NCBI GenBank assembly: GCA_905182995.1
Contig: CAJJDP010000131.1
Coordinates: 115,040-179,039, forward strand
DNA length: 64,000 nucleotides
Origin: Paramecium octaurelia
Taxonomy: Eukaryota > Ciliophora > Oligohymenophorea > Peniculida > Parameciidae
Reading direction: 5' to 3'
The notes under the pieces were generated by a model that made no database searches, was not told the DNA's origin, and was given only the letters and a program-made list of their open reading frames with translations. Positions 11,480 through 26,900 of this stretch are shown one piece after another. Each line of letters opens with the position of its first letter. The first letter of the stretch is position 1. The position numbers and the translations under genes were made by a program.

Positions 11480-11922
11480 TCAATAGAAGAAGCCAAGGAT
11501 TTTACCTCCGATATGTCTTTATCTAGCCTCTTCATGAGTAAGAATACCAACATTAGTGGTTAACACAACGCATCCAAATTGTCTGGCTGGTAATATGTTA
11601 TTTGCCCATCTCTCAAACTCGCCTAAGGTCACATCATAACGAGGTGAGATGACTCCACATTTATTGATGCGTCCTTAAATAAATGTAATGTTGTACCCAA
11701 TAATTCGACTACAATTTTTCCACTTCTGTGATCATCAACAATTTCAAACTCACCTATATATCCATGTCTCTACATCACTTGCAAAAATTTCACAACTAAT
11801 TTTGATGTTGGTCTAATTAACACTTATTTTCTTCCTTGTCTTTTCAAATTAAATAATTTATAATACCTTTCAGCATTTACAATTGAACGAAGACAATCAT
11901 TGAGAACATTCATCTTAACCAT
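11480..11922 (-). CDS. RPS15A: 40S ribosomal protein uS8 (S15A)
   Basis: After splicing, 130 residues, the usual length for eukaryotic uS8. It starts [18 protein letters not shown], continues [48 protein letters not shown], and ends [11 protein letters not shown] followed by TGA. Every block corresponds to S15A. Two introns are visible: 27 nt (GTATTATAAA...GAAAAG) after NAE, and 23 nt (GTACAACATT...TTTAAG) before GRINKCG; 443 - 50 = 393 bases, exactly 131 codons. The protein is part of the small-subunit body near the central domain of 18S rRNA. The highest-confidence single-copy call in the window. Confidence 0.97.
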
Positions 11923-12622
11923 TTTAAATTAAAGATTTAAAATATATTAATATTTTTATATATTAATTCCTTCTTTCTCTCTCACCTGCATTTCCTACTT
12001 CCTATACATATCAATCATTTATCTACAATAACCATATAGAAATTTTTGAATCCTTTCTTTAGAAAAAATCCTGGATCAATTTGTGCACTTTATGAAATTG
12101 AACATAAATTTATAATCTAAATCTCTGTTCATCTTAGGAAATTATTTACAATACTCTAATTTTATTAAGTCTAATTGAAAATCTTATTCTATTTGCCATG
12201 CAATTATGTGAATAAAAAAACAAGAAAATTCTATATGTTATAATACCTTTCAATTCAATTTAAAAGGACTATCATAACGAAATGTGATGTTAAAGTTTTG
12301 GATGTCTTTTAATTAAATTGTTCATCCTTTTGATTTAGACCTATAATTAAGTCTTTCGAAAAATGAATGTATAAATTATTTGAGAGGATGAGTCAATTAT
12401 GTAATTCACAAAGAAAAGAAGAAAACAACAAATTTTATTTATGGAGATTCATTTTTTTATAGTATATCATTATTGAGTAGAAATTAGGAGTTAACAGAAT
12501 TAAAACTTTTTATCAATATATAATTGATTCTAAATTTAGAACTTTCATTATTTTAATTCTGAAATATGTAAGTTGTAATCCAGCAAAACGAAACAAAATG
12601 CCAAGTTCTTCACGATTACTTG
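11923..12622. other. Intergenic region between divergent genes
   Basis: Seven hundred AT-rich bases between uS8 (minus) and the dynein-stalk-like gene (plus). No frame is convincing. The uS8 promoter should lie at the left end; a pyrimidine-rich plus-strand stretch (CCTTCTTTCTCTCTCACC) sits at about 11969-11986, i.e. purine-rich on the uS8 sense strand. Confidence 0.4.
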
Positions 12623-13617
12623 ATGCAAACATATTCACCAGCATTAGTCAATCATCTTACTTAGACTGAGTTATATTTGCAATAGGAATTATAAGATTTC
12701 CAAAAGTAAACAATTTATCTAACAATAGAGTAGAAGAGGAAAGTGATGGGATGGAAGAATTACTCTTGGAGCATAAGACAACTATATAAAAGATTGTTAA
12801 ATAGTTGAACGAAAAGATATAATCAGAATAGGTATTAGAAAGTTCTATAAATAGGACAAAATGAAAAAAGCAGAAACTTATAAAAAAGGAAAGAAGGATG
12901 AGTTATCTGCCTTCTAAAAAGCTATTGACTCAGTTTCGACTGCTATGAAAGAAACTTGTTCGAAAGTATTGAAATATCTATAACGGTAGATTGACATTAA
13001 AGAGTTAAATAAGATTGGTCAGCTACCTTAAGGGATGGATCAATTCATGGCACAACTCTTTTCTATTGTTTACAATGAGGATCAAGGTAAATTTAATTGG
13101 ATTGAATTCAAGAAAAAAGTGTAAGAATTAATTATTAATTAATAGTTTTGATTAGGATAAAGGAGGTGATTTTTAAAGCAGATTAGCCAATTTTTAATTT
13201 AAAGGGGTAAGTTAAGAAAAAGAAAACCTCTTACTGCAAATGAAAGCTGATCCTTAATTCCAAAAGGTTTTCTCTGATCCAAAATTTACAAGAGCATTTC
13301 TAGATATTGCAGATTGGGTTTTAAAGTATTTGTTATATTAGATTTCCTTTGCTGTTTCAGGTGTGGATACTTAAAGAAGAAGGGATCTTGTATACACTGA
13401 ATTCGATAGAATCGACAAAGAGTTTAGTGCAAGGAAATTAGAACTTGAAAGTTATTATAAAACCTTTGTAATTTAATTAATAGATTTAGGAATTTTGGAA
13501 TTCATAATTAAATTATTCAGAAAATTAATTGATATTTCTCAATAAATTCAAACCAAATATCAAATAGATTCAATCAGATATTACAAAAAGCAAATAGAAC
13601 TTAGACGTCCATGCTGA
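12623..13617 (+). CDS. Short protein resembling an isolated dynein heavy-chain stalk / microtubule-binding domain
   Basis: Starts MQTYSPALVNHLTQTE and ends LRRPC-TGA. Introns: 23 nt (GTAAACAATT...ACAATAG), 23 nt (GTATTAGAAA...AAATAG) and 25 nt (GTAAGAATTA...TAATAG); 995 - 71 = 924 bases, exactly 308 codons. The layout copies the dynein stalk: a helical segment, then DIKELNKIGQLPQGMDQFM, IVYNEDQGKFNWIEFKKKVF, DFQSRLANFQFKGVS, SDPKFTRAFLDIADWVLKY, and a returning helix. In dynein heavy chains this block (DI-E-K--PP..., W--KK--D, F---L-NF, S-A---I--WV) is the microtubule-binding domain between the two stalk coiled coils. No AAA+ ATPase module is present; the gene is complete. Microtubule binding is inferred from resemblance only. 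Confidence 0.6.
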
Positions 13618-13720
13618 TAAGTATCTTACATAAGTAAGAAAAATGAATGAATTATTTTAAAAAATCATTTGAAAATTAAATATTCATATAAAAATCAATT
13701 TGAAATTCAGATATTCCATA

Positions 13721-14985
13721 TCATTTTTTATTTAAATTTTTGGGTAACTCTGTTTAGGACAGCATTTTAATTCTATTTTTGGAAAATTATTGTTTTCTAT
13801 TAGATGACTTGGATTATGTTCTGAGACTCTATAAGATTAAAATTATTTAAAATACTATAGGATTTTATGTCATGAAGTGCTGCCCTTTAGGAATCTCTGC
13901 AATAGAAGAATCCTTGCTTCTCTGATTATATTTGAAAGGAGTATCACTTTCATATATTCTTTCTGACATTAACATAGGAATCTGTACTTTCTACTGGATG
14001 TCATTTTTAATAGCAGGAAGATCTTTGCGATTTTCAGAAATTAATTGATCAATTTATTTGAATTCTGATTGAGCATTTTAATTCTTATCAGTGTTGAATT
14101 GACAGCTCTTTTATCTTAATGATCTATTATTTTTTTCATTATCGGATCTGTAATACTACGATGTACTTAATCTTCTAAGCCGACTCTAATACTTAAAATT
14201 AATTTTTACTTGACGTTATTCAATTTACTCTTTTTCTTACAACCTTCGTAAAATAGCGACTTATTGATGATCATAGGATTTCTTCGCTGACTTAATGAAG
14301 GCAGCCTCTTCCTATTCGTCATCATTGTCATCCTTTATCTCAACAACCTTATTATAGCATATGTCCTCCAAAGATAAAAGATTCTTGCATTGTTTAATCT
14401 TCTATTGAGCATTCAACTAATTAGAGTTTATCTTTTGAATAAGTTCTTCCCTTAATACACAATAATTCATGTATTGTATCATATTGGGAAAACTCAAGGG
14501 GATGAAATTCAATTCTTCTAGTTTTCCTTTTTTTTCTGAGGACTCTCTTACCTTTCTCATGAGTTCGGCAAACACTATTGATTTAACAGGTAAAGCTTAC
14601 TTTACAATGCTTCCTGGTTCTGCAAGGCTTATTTGAAATCATTCCAATTGAGTTTGTCTGAGATTAAATGATGAGTTTACCATCTTCGTCTTAATCGATT
14701 CTTTTAAAAAACTCCTTCAGTTTGGCTTTAGTGATGTTGATGCCGTATCGTTTGAACATATCATAGAGTTCCGACCTATCTAAGAATTCTAAAGATAAGG
14801 TGAAAAAATAAAATGTAACTTGATTTGTCTCTATCAATGGATTTGAAAACAGCCTTCATCATGATTTGTTCCTTGAGTTCTTTGTCATTTAAGATATATT
14901 TTTCCCTAACCTAATTCTTAAATCGGTTTTTCAACCAATTCATTGTTTCAAAATTTTTGAGCTTTTTAGAAACCTTCTTATCCAT
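13721..14985 (-). CDS. EF-hand protein with coiled C-terminal region
   Basis: 394 residues after removal of three introns (31, 23 and 26 nt; 1265 - 80 = 1185 bases). Starts MDKKVSKKLKNFETMNWLK. Two EF-hands sit at about residues 45-120: FKSIDRDKSKFLDRSEL and FFKRIDQDEDDKLNWNDF, whose Asp-rich loops should bind Ca2+. The remainder is charged and Gln-rich without a recognised domain. The arrangement (basic N-terminus, one EF-hand pair, long helical tail) is common among ciliate axonemal and cortical Ca2+-binding proteins, so a cytoskeletal role is possible but not shown. Tail ends at TGA 13721-13723, about 100 bases from the end of the dynein-stalk-like gene. Confidence 0.75.
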
Positions 14986-15034
14986 ACTAAATTAATTATT
15001 AATTAGAGTTAAAAAATCAAACAAATTAAATTAA

Positions 15035-16005
15035 TCAAGCCTGTAATTCTTAAGCATTTGATTCCTCATTCATTTAAAATGAAATGATTTTTTACTGTAT
15101 ATAGTATCTTCTCAAGAAATACAAAGTGACGACAAACACGATGAAAACTAAAGATAATACCGCATACAAGTAAATAGGATGATCTTCACTACTATCTTTA
15201 GGTTTAATTTCAGGGAGTAATTCTTATGGTTCATTAGTTGGTTCTTCTCCCTTTGAATTAATAGTTTTTGAAGGTATTTTATTGTTACTAGAAGCATTGT
15301 AAAATTTTTCTAAAGCATTCAATACAGATGCAGCTTCTATAAAAGATAGCTTATTGAAATATTCTTAGACTGTTATATTTTAACTTTTTGCATTTTCAAA
15401 AAAATGTGCCACAATCATTTCTTCCTCACTCACATTAGCATGTTACCAAGAGAAAGGAGTAATATATTTAGAAGTATTTTTGTTCTTCTGATTGTTATCA
15501 AGGATGTAGGTTTGATTGTATAATTGTTTAATCAAATTGGTTTGGTTATATTTAGCAGGATCTGATTCTATCATTTCATTGATATTCATTAAGACATACT
15601 ATAAGATTATACTTTTGTTATCCTATAAATTGATAGAATTGATTATACATCTGTTTGGTTTTTCCATTCATCCAGATAATTTTGAGTTGCTTGCCAACCT
15701 TCTTAATCTTATGGAATAATGCTTTAAAATTGAGAACTATTGACAATGTTTAGGATAGATTTATTTTGCTTTTGTTCTGAGGTCTAATTAATAAACTTTT
15801 CAGCGTTAACCCACAATTCTAAGGCGAAATTGGCATTTTCTTGTGCTTTTTGAGCTGTCAAATTCAAAGATTTTTCAAGGGCCATGAATCGAGTGAGGTA
15901 ATAGAGTTATTGCAATTTAAATGGATCATTGAACATGGAAAAATTAAACTAGGGAGTTTATTGATGAGCTAAAGAGATGAATGTTAGAAATAGAAGTTGA
16001 AGCAT
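15035..16005 (-). CDS. Glycosylated type I membrane protein, unrecognised
   Basis: 314 residues after removing one 26-nt intron (GTATAATCAA...TTATAG); 971 - 26 = 945 bases. The N-terminus MLQLLFLTFISLAHQ is a typical signal peptide. The ectodomain carries many N-glycosylation sequons (NFS, NLT, NQT several times, NVS, NIT, NAS). Near the C-terminus one transmembrane helix (YLYAVLSLVFIVFVVTLYFL) is followed by the basic stop-transfer RRYY and a short cytoplasmic tail. No domain family is recognised. Surface or endomembrane location is inferred from the signal peptide, sequons and single helix. Confidence 0.75.
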
Positions 16006-16170
16006 ATACTTATTTAATAATTGATTTTATAATATTGGATTGTAATGAATAATTATAATTCGAATTTGATGTACCCCGATAATAGGATATTTTGGATATT
16101 TAAATGTGGGGGTAACTGCTGAAATTCAAATAATTTTTTTAGAGAGTTTTCATCACATAGCACTTTAAAA

Positions 16171-17520
<1,350 letters not shown>

Positions 17521-17583
17521 TAAATCAATATATATACAAATCAAAATATAAATACACATCACAATATAATAATTTATTACAAA

Positions 17584-17651
17584 ATGAGAGAGATTCTTTA
17601 ATTTCATGTTGGATAAGCTGGAATCCAAATAGGAAATACTGCCTGGGAATT
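17584..17651 (+). pseudogene. First 68 bases of the divergent tubulin paralog, cut by an N
   Basis: Encodes MREILQFHVGQAGIQIG and a few more residues, identical to the start of the longer copy at 19054. The single N at 17652 ends it and the next sequence returns to codon 5 of alpha-tubulin. This looks like the end of one contig rather than a real truncated gene. Confidence 0.8.
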
Positions 17652-17652
17652 N
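17652..17652. other. Single unresolved base (assembly join)
   Basis: One N between a tubulin-paralog 5' end and an alpha-tubulin sequence beginning inside codon 5. Bases on both sides belong to homologous but different genes, so the join does not reflect a continuous reading frame. Confidence 0.9.
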
Positions 17653-18990
<1,338 letters not shown>

Positions 18991-19053
18991 TAAATCAATA
19001 TATATACAAATCAAAATATAAATACACATCACAATATAATAATTTATTACAAA

Positions 19054-19785
19054 ATGAGAGAGATTCTTTAATTTCATGTTGGATAAGCTGGAATCCAAAT
19101 AGGAAATACTGCCTGGGAATTGCTTTGTTTAGAACACGGAATTCAACCTGATGGTTCTGCTCCAAGCTCTTAGAATCTCTAGGTTTTATTTTCAGAGTCA
19201 TCAACTAAAGCAAATGTGCCCAGGGCTGCATTCTTTGATGATGACCCACTTACTATCAATTCACTTAATAGAGGACCATTAAAGAAGGTCTTGAATTAAA
19301 ACCTCATTAAATTATTTAAAGATGATGCATCATCAATATGGGCATCCAAGAAGATTAAATAATACGATGAAAAAGATCGGTCTACTCGTACTGCTGAAGA
19401 AATCGTTCGCAAAATGTTGGAATCTGCAGATGCAGCCTCAGCGATTATAATATATCATTCATTAGCAGGAGGATTTGGAAGCGGTTTCACATGCTAATTA
19501 TTATAATTGTTGAATGATGAAACTGCTAAAACAACAAAGTTGACAGTATCAGTATTTCCATCAACTAAACAAGACTAATTATTTACTTAACCTATTGTTG
19601 AACCCTATAATACAATACTCACTTTGCCAACACTTTCAGAAATGTCTGATTTCAATATTCTTTATGATAATGCTGCTATGTATAAAGTATGCCAGAATCA
19701 ATTAGATTTTGAAACACCCAATTATAGTCATCTCAATTATATGATTGCTTAAACTATTTCATCAATTTCTCAATCAATTAGATTT
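19054..19785 (+). CDS. Highly divergent tubulin paralog (N-terminal 244 codons, then interrupted by an N)
   Basis: Clearly homologous to alpha-tubulin at the start ([32 protein letters not shown]) but far diverged after that. The K40 loop is shortened (SAPSSQNLQVLF, no [10 protein letters not shown]), the GTPase signature GGGTGSG is replaced by AGGFGSG, and VEPYNTIL and LDFETPNYSHLNYMIAQ are still recognisable. The frame is open for 732 bases with TAA/TAG as Gln and no TGA, so it has been kept as coding until recently or is still expressed. It begins 63 bases after the alpha-tubulin stop. The C-terminal half is missing because the sequence jumps at 19786 to an alpha-tubulin 3' half. Whether it polymerises or binds GTP is doubtful. 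Confidence 0.85.
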
Positions 19786-19786
19786 N
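19786..19786. other. Single unresolved base (assembly join)
   Basis: One N between the divergent tubulin paralog (ending ...SISQSIRF) and alpha-tubulin starting about 20 codons earlier in the homologous alignment ([10 protein letters not shown]). The two sides overlap in homology rather than abut, as expected of two contigs ending in related sequence. Confidence 0.9.
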
Positions 19787-20469
<683 letters not shown>

Positions 20470-20535
20470 TAAATCAATATATATACAAATCAAATATTAA
20501 AACATTTCACAATATTATTTATTACAATTGAAAAC

Positions 20536-20860
20536 ATGAAATTCTTTATTATTTAACTGAATGTTAATTAGGAAATGTTGTCTAGATATTATTTTATTTA
20601 GAGCATTGAATTCTTACAATAAATAACCTTTAATTCTATTAACAATAAATTAATAAAGACCTGTAATTAGAATTAAATTAAATATGCATCATTACTATGA
20701 CAATGTATTAGAAATTATTATCAAAAGAAGAGAATAAATCTCAGACTCATAAAAATTAATTAAATATTATAAGAACTATCACATACTGCTTCGGATATTA
20801 ACATATTTCATTCTTTTTCTAGAAGATTTGGAAGAAACTCAAATTATTATAGAAAGTAAG
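20536..20860 (+). pseudogene. Decayed relic of the divergent tubulin paralog
   Basis: Begins ATGAAATTCTTTATTATTTA, alignable with the start of the paralog at 19054, and keeps matches such as the block at 20791-20832 equivalent to the paralog region encoding IIIYHSLAGGFGS. It contains deletions (about 130 bases lost between these blocks), frame breaks and many substitutions. It lies where an intact paralog would be, after the third alpha-tubulin copy. Similarity fades after about 20860; weaker resemblance may continue to about 21000. Confidence 0.75.
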
Positions 20861-21246
20861 TTATGAATTTTAAAATCCAATGCTTTACAAGTCTTAGACA
20901 TCCAATCTCTCTCATTTTATATTAAAATATCATGCAATTTATACTTTAACAAAAAAATTTTTTAGATTTCTTATTTCAATAAATTATTTGAAAATACTAC
21001 TCTATATCAAGCATTTAAAAGTAATTAGATCATCAGCATCCAATTTTTAATGGGAATGATGAAGAATTAGATGATAGACTAAATAATAAAAAATTATGGA
21101 TATATATAGAACAATAAATGAGTAAAATAAATAACATGGTAAGAATAGACCAAAATTAGATGAATAAAACGTGCATGATAATGAATAATGAAGTAATATA
21201 TAATTTATAATCACTATCTATATAAATAAAAACCAATTTGAAATCT
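20861..21246. other. AT-rich region without a gene
   Basis: No convincing reading frame. The left part may be further decayed tubulin-paralog sequence. Confidence 0.4.
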
Positions 21247-22068
21247 TCAAAGCTACCTTTTTTAATTTTCACTCTCTAGATGAAACTCTTAAGGCAATTT
21301 CAAAAGAACCTTTGAAAAATGATTCTTCTTCAATGATTGATTTGGTTATGAATACATCTTCTCTCTTGGGTTTGTTAGCCTATGTTAATTTGAAGTTAAT
21401 TCTAACTACTCCTTTTTATCTTCATTTAAATTAATTTATTTTCCAAAACTCATGTTATATAAATTTAGCAAGTCACTTCTTTAATTTTCATTCTAAACTA
21501 TCTACTTGTCTTATCTCTACTCTAAAATTCGTTCTGGTGTCCTAATTACAGGTAGTCGAATGTCAGTTTCCATCCTATTTCTAGCATCAGCCGATTTGGG
21601 TATTGATTAAAATGTCAACTACGATTTAGGCGATTGCATTTTCTTTATTTTTTAGGCTCCATTGCCTGCTTCCAATAATCTATTTATCAGTTATTGCTTT
21701 TCTTTATTTTCTTGAACTAATTCTTCATTTTTCCTTTACAAATATTCAATCATTTCGTTTTATTCCTTTGGCGAAAGCATTCTTGAATTTTTCTTATTCC
21801 CTTTATCCAAATGATTTGGGCATTCCTCATCAATTGTTTGACAGTTCTTAGGACTTCTATAAGATTGTATGCTCTCTTAAACCTTATGAAACAGTTTCTT
21901 AAGAATATTGTATAATTTTACTTAATCATCAGTTATCACAAGTAAGTTTTTAACTTTTATCTATATTCTTTATTTTCCATCAACATGGTGTGAAAATTAT
22001 CGGCTTTCTTTTTGAGGCATCTAAGATTTTAACCCTAATTTATTTGTTCTTGCACTTAACACATTCAT
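21247..22068 (-). CDS. Uncharacterised charged protein
   Basis: A single exon of 273 residues in the ciliate code, from MNVLSARTNKLGLKS to EFHLESENQKRQL-TGA. It holds a short coiled-coil-like stretch (EMIEYLQRKNEELVQENKEK followed by QQLI) and a basic Ser/Pro-rich region (KMQSPKS; RLPVIRTPERILEQRQ) that could be a phosphorylation target. No known domain. The opposite strand shows open stretches, but their composition is poor and the minus-strand frame is continuous. Confidence 0.7.
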
Positions 22069-22937
22069 TTTGTTATAGTTATCCTGAAATTATGTCAGGT
22101 TTGAATTCGTATGAGAACTTTTCATCAACTTAATAAATCTTTGTTAAATTATTTATTAATTGAAACTAAAGAAGACTCTTTATAATGTGTTAATTAAATC
22201 ACTCTTACTGATATCACCTATATATATTTAATTGATTAAGTGAAATTTTCATTTCTAACTACGAACAAATACTATTTATATATTTATGAGGGATATATAT
22301 TTAAAAAATGTTTTAAATTCAAGGAAGAATTTCAATATAACAATTCTCTATCGCAAGTTAAGAAATAGACTATAATAATTCCATGATAATCATTATAACA
22401 AGAAGAGAAATAACCAATCAAAATATTTTATGCGAGATATAATTAGTTCTAATTTGTTTAAAATTTGAATTTATTGAAACCTCTTCATTACGACATAACG
22501 AAGTGATTTCAAACTACTTATAGATTATCATATTGTATACATCAAGATAAAAACAATAATTAAGTAACTGTGAGTTTATTTTTCAGTTATATCCAACATG
22601 GATTATCTTAATAATTTGAAATATCATTTCCGAAATGCTTATGATTTATAATATATTATAATATATCAAAATTATGTTGAATCTCTAATATATCATTAAA
22701 TTTAACAGTTTAAGTTAAGATTATAAATACTGAACACTTGAAATGCTTAAAAAAGAAAATTGAGATAAATTATTCTAATCTGTATTTATAATCTATTAAT
22801 ATCAACAATAATTTAGTTGTTATTTTTGGCGACTTAAATAAAACAAAGGTATAGTTACGATCTCTTGACTGATGGGTTTAAAAGTAATTAATTCCATGTG
22901 TTAATAACTGAGAGCAGAAAAATTTAATATTAATTTT
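22069..22937. other. Intergenic region between divergent genes
   Basis: About 870 AT-rich bases with stops in all frames. Promoters of both flanking genes must lie here; no specific element is recognised. Confidence 0.45.
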
Positions 22938-23684
22938 ATGTTATAGTTAATTAATTTGATAAAATTGAGATAATAACAGCTATGTGAACATTAGCCTTAT
23001 GATCCAAAGATTGATAAGGAACGTATAAATTAAGAGAATTAATTACTCTAGATCTTGTATCGTTTCTAAAGAGTTCATATTGATGAAAAGTAAGAGAAAT
23101 TATGATTTAATTTAATCAGATTGAATTTTTATGAACAATCAGCTCAACTCATGAATAAACCTATTCAACCTTTACTTCCTATGCAAGTATATGATTTTAT
23201 TGGTAAACTTTACATGGAATTTTTTCAAGAAAATCAATTTCAAGATAAAGCCTAAAAGATCTAATTAATCTTGGAGAATGAGATGCATAAGAATTAATCT
23301 TTCATCATACTTATGATCAAATGGCTTCTAGAGTATTATAGGTATTAAGTTAAACCAACTGAGCCTCAAATCAAACCTGTTTAAATAATGAGGAGAAAAC
23401 TATTGATGACAATTGATTAAAATAAATTGGAAGTGAAAAAGTCATCAGAGTCACAAACTAAAAGAATAAGAATGTTAAATTTATCCAAAACTCCAGAAAA
23501 TGATTATAACACTCTGAGTTCGGCTAATTAACAATCAACCTTAAGGAGAAACAAAATAAATTAAAGACAGTTATATAATGTGATACCAGACTTGGATTGG
23601 GAAATACCTTGGGATCGATCATATAAATTGTTATACAATAGAAACAATAGAATATCTAAATCTATATAAAAGCATTTCAATTGA
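22938..23684 (+). CDS. Uncharacterised protein
   Basis: 248 residues in one exon from MLQLINLIKLRQQQLCEHQPYD to RISKSIQKHFN-TGA (747 bases). The middle (MQVYDFIGKLYMEFFQENQF) is hydrophobic-helical; the second half is basic and Ser/Asn-rich with LSKTPEND. No known domain or signal. It faces the cyclase gene tail to tail across 258 bases. Confidence 0.65.
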
Positions 23685-23942
23685 AAATTTACTATTATTA
23701 CTCATTTGTTATATAAAAATATTAATTTTAGGGGCATCTAAAAATATGTAATAGAATAATAATAATCAAAGTAAAGTAACATTAAAATCATTTGTGTTGT
23801 CTTTCTACTTGATTAGAAAATCTATAAAAAAGATCTCTATAATTACGATTATCATTAAAATTATATCATTGTTGTTTAAGAATATTCTAAATATAAAAAG
23901 CTTGTAGATTTGTATATATATATAATCACAAAATAATCAGTA

Positions 23943-26900
23943 TCAGGAACTTAAAAATTAATCTTCTTCTTCTGGAAAATGATCCTGTTCTAACTTATGT
24001 ACCAAAAACCCTTCAATCTATCTTTTAATTGTTTTAAGATCTATGGTCGTGTGCAATTAAAAAGTAAAAAGATCATCAAAATCTTATTCTAAATATGCTT
24101 TTGTTTCTTAACTAACATGCACAAACCCCTTGACTCCATTTGATTCCATCTTATTTGCAATTAACACATCTGGTCCATAGATATCATATCTCACAATATC
24201 GGTACCCATGACTCCACCAAAGACAGAGCCTGTGTGAATTCCTATTCTCATGTTTAATCCATCAAAGTTAATTTGTTTTCTCACCTACGTAATTATTTTA
24301 ATCATCTCAAAAGCCAAATCCACAATATTCTTTGCTTCTTAATGAGGATTTCTGTTATTGAAATCAATCATGCCAATAGCAACATAACAATCTCCAATTG
24401 TATATAATTTATAGACATTCAATTCACAGCATTTTCTATCGAATTCCACAAACAGATTTTTTAACATAACTAACACTTCTTCTGGTTTGACTTTGCTAGA
24501 GTATTCAGTAAAACCAGCGATATCAGCAAATAAGATTGTCAACTTATCTAATTTATCACAAACTCCTATGTTATTGATTTTATCATCTAAAAACTTATTT
24601 AGAATGTGCTTTGGTAATAAATACTGAAGTAGTTACGATTCTTTTTGTTATTGAGTTTTAAAAATGTTTTTTTAATTAAAACAACCTACTTATTGTTGTT
24701 CGATGAATAATATCAAAGTCAAATTATACATAGAGCTAACGAAAAGGAAAAATATGCTAATCAGTTACGATCCATCAATGATAATGATGATTATTGAATA
24801 AAAGTATGTAAAAAAACAAAATAATACTTTTACCCAAAAACTAAGAATTTATACACTACAAAAAATACATTGTATGAAAACGATCTCATAGACATGAACA
24901 TTTTTCAATTCATCTCTATCTTCTAATACTACAACTACACCTGCTAATATAACCTAAAAAAATAACAAGATTTTTATTAGGATCTTCCATTTATCAAAAT
25001 AGGGTTTTCTATTAATTAGAAACTGAATTAAATTCATAATGCAACATAACCATTGCAATACAATTAAGCCAATAATGTAATCATTGTAGAACTGAATCTA
25101 ACAAAATTGCTTTATCATATAATATAAGGCATATAATCTTAAATTGTAAATTGTTTAATTCTTAGATTGAATTTTTACAAACTCCATATACTGATCATAA
25201 CTTATAAACTAATTCATCTGTTTCTTATAATAAGAAATCTCTAACAATTGAAGGAATGAAGTTTCCTTAATTAAATTATGTTCTAGAGTGTATTCATTCT
25301 TTAATAAAATTACATTCTCTAATTAATTAAATAAACAATACCAATAACTACTCATAATCTATCATCTCATCAATTTCTGGTTCATAATTTTCTAATTGAA
25401 ATCTATTCTAGAACAAAGTCACCAATCTTTTAAAAGTACTTGGTTATTAAATTTATTATTATAGTTTTTATTTTTCATCAGAACTTTGTTTCTATATAAG
25501 TTCTAGAGATTATTCTGACTTCTCATCATATGACTAATAATAGGCAGGATCAGTAGGTTTGATGCCAAAAACATTGTGATTGCCATTATCTTAAATTGAT
25601 TCCCTCTTTTGATTCATTGTATCTATGTATGTCAATATAGTCTTTCTTTTTTTCAAGTTTTTTTTCAATAATTCAGGATTCTTTCTTACCACATAGTTGC
25701 TTCTTGCATCTCTGCTTTACAAATCCTAATCATATAACATGGAGTGAGTATTCTCTTTATTTTGAATTTTACATTTAAATATATAAGTTGGCTTAATTCC
25801 TAATCCTTTCATTTCTACATTTCTTATCTCAAATTCAATATTCTCATTTTTAATTTAATCAAATGCTTATTCTGACAATGTTATTGTATCCTCCAACCCT
25901 GTAGAGCATACTCTACTTGTAGTATTTACAGTATCTCCAATTAAGGAGAATTAAGGCTTGTGATAACCTATGACTCCACTAATGGCTCCTCCATAATGGA
26001 TTCCTATCTTCCCAACTAGTTGTTAACCTTAAGTACCCCACCTAGATGATATATATAAATTAATTACTATTTTGATCTAATGTAAGTCATCATCTATTCA
26101 GCCAAATTTAATGCCCTCTAAACAGGATCAACCTATGACAAATATGTTAATTCTTGTTCACACGCCTTCAATCCAGCTGAAGCCAAATAAGTTTTTCCAA
26201 CTGTCTCAATCTTTTACACTCCATAGATCTAACAATATTTATCAAAAGTTCTAAAAATGTCATCTAAAAATGGAATAATTTTATCCTTCTCTTCTATGAC
26301 CATTTAATCAAAGTTGCAAATATCACAAAAGACTATTGCCACTAATCCTTAGTTTTAATGAATATTGTACTAATCAGCTAAATATTTGATAAGATACTAT
26401 ACTTTCATTTAATCTATCTCTGATAAATTTTGGCAATAGTATTCCGAGTATATCATTGATTTTATTATTTTGCTCTATGAAATTTAATTTGTTTTAAGCC
26501 TAATCTTCTTCTAATTGTATATACTAATTATAATTACTATATTATTTTTACATAACTCTTTATAAAGTATTGAGATGCTGAAAATAGAACTATAAATTGC
26601 AATATTTATATTAAGAAGGAAACATTAGATTCATTCTCAATGATGTACCAAATAATGTAACCAATTATTGTGATTAGAGCTGAGCCCAAATAAGTTCTAT
26701 AGTCATAGATGGGGTGAAATTTAATGGATAATTTATACGTAATAAAATATTACATAACTAAAGCAGAACCAACATGTTCTTAAGTGTTTTAAGTAAATAG
26801 TATCGACAAAGTTGCAGCTGTTGCAATAATAAATTTAGCGTACTCTAAATAATGCTATCTATTTGTTGGTAATTGAATAAATGTAAACACAATAAACACA

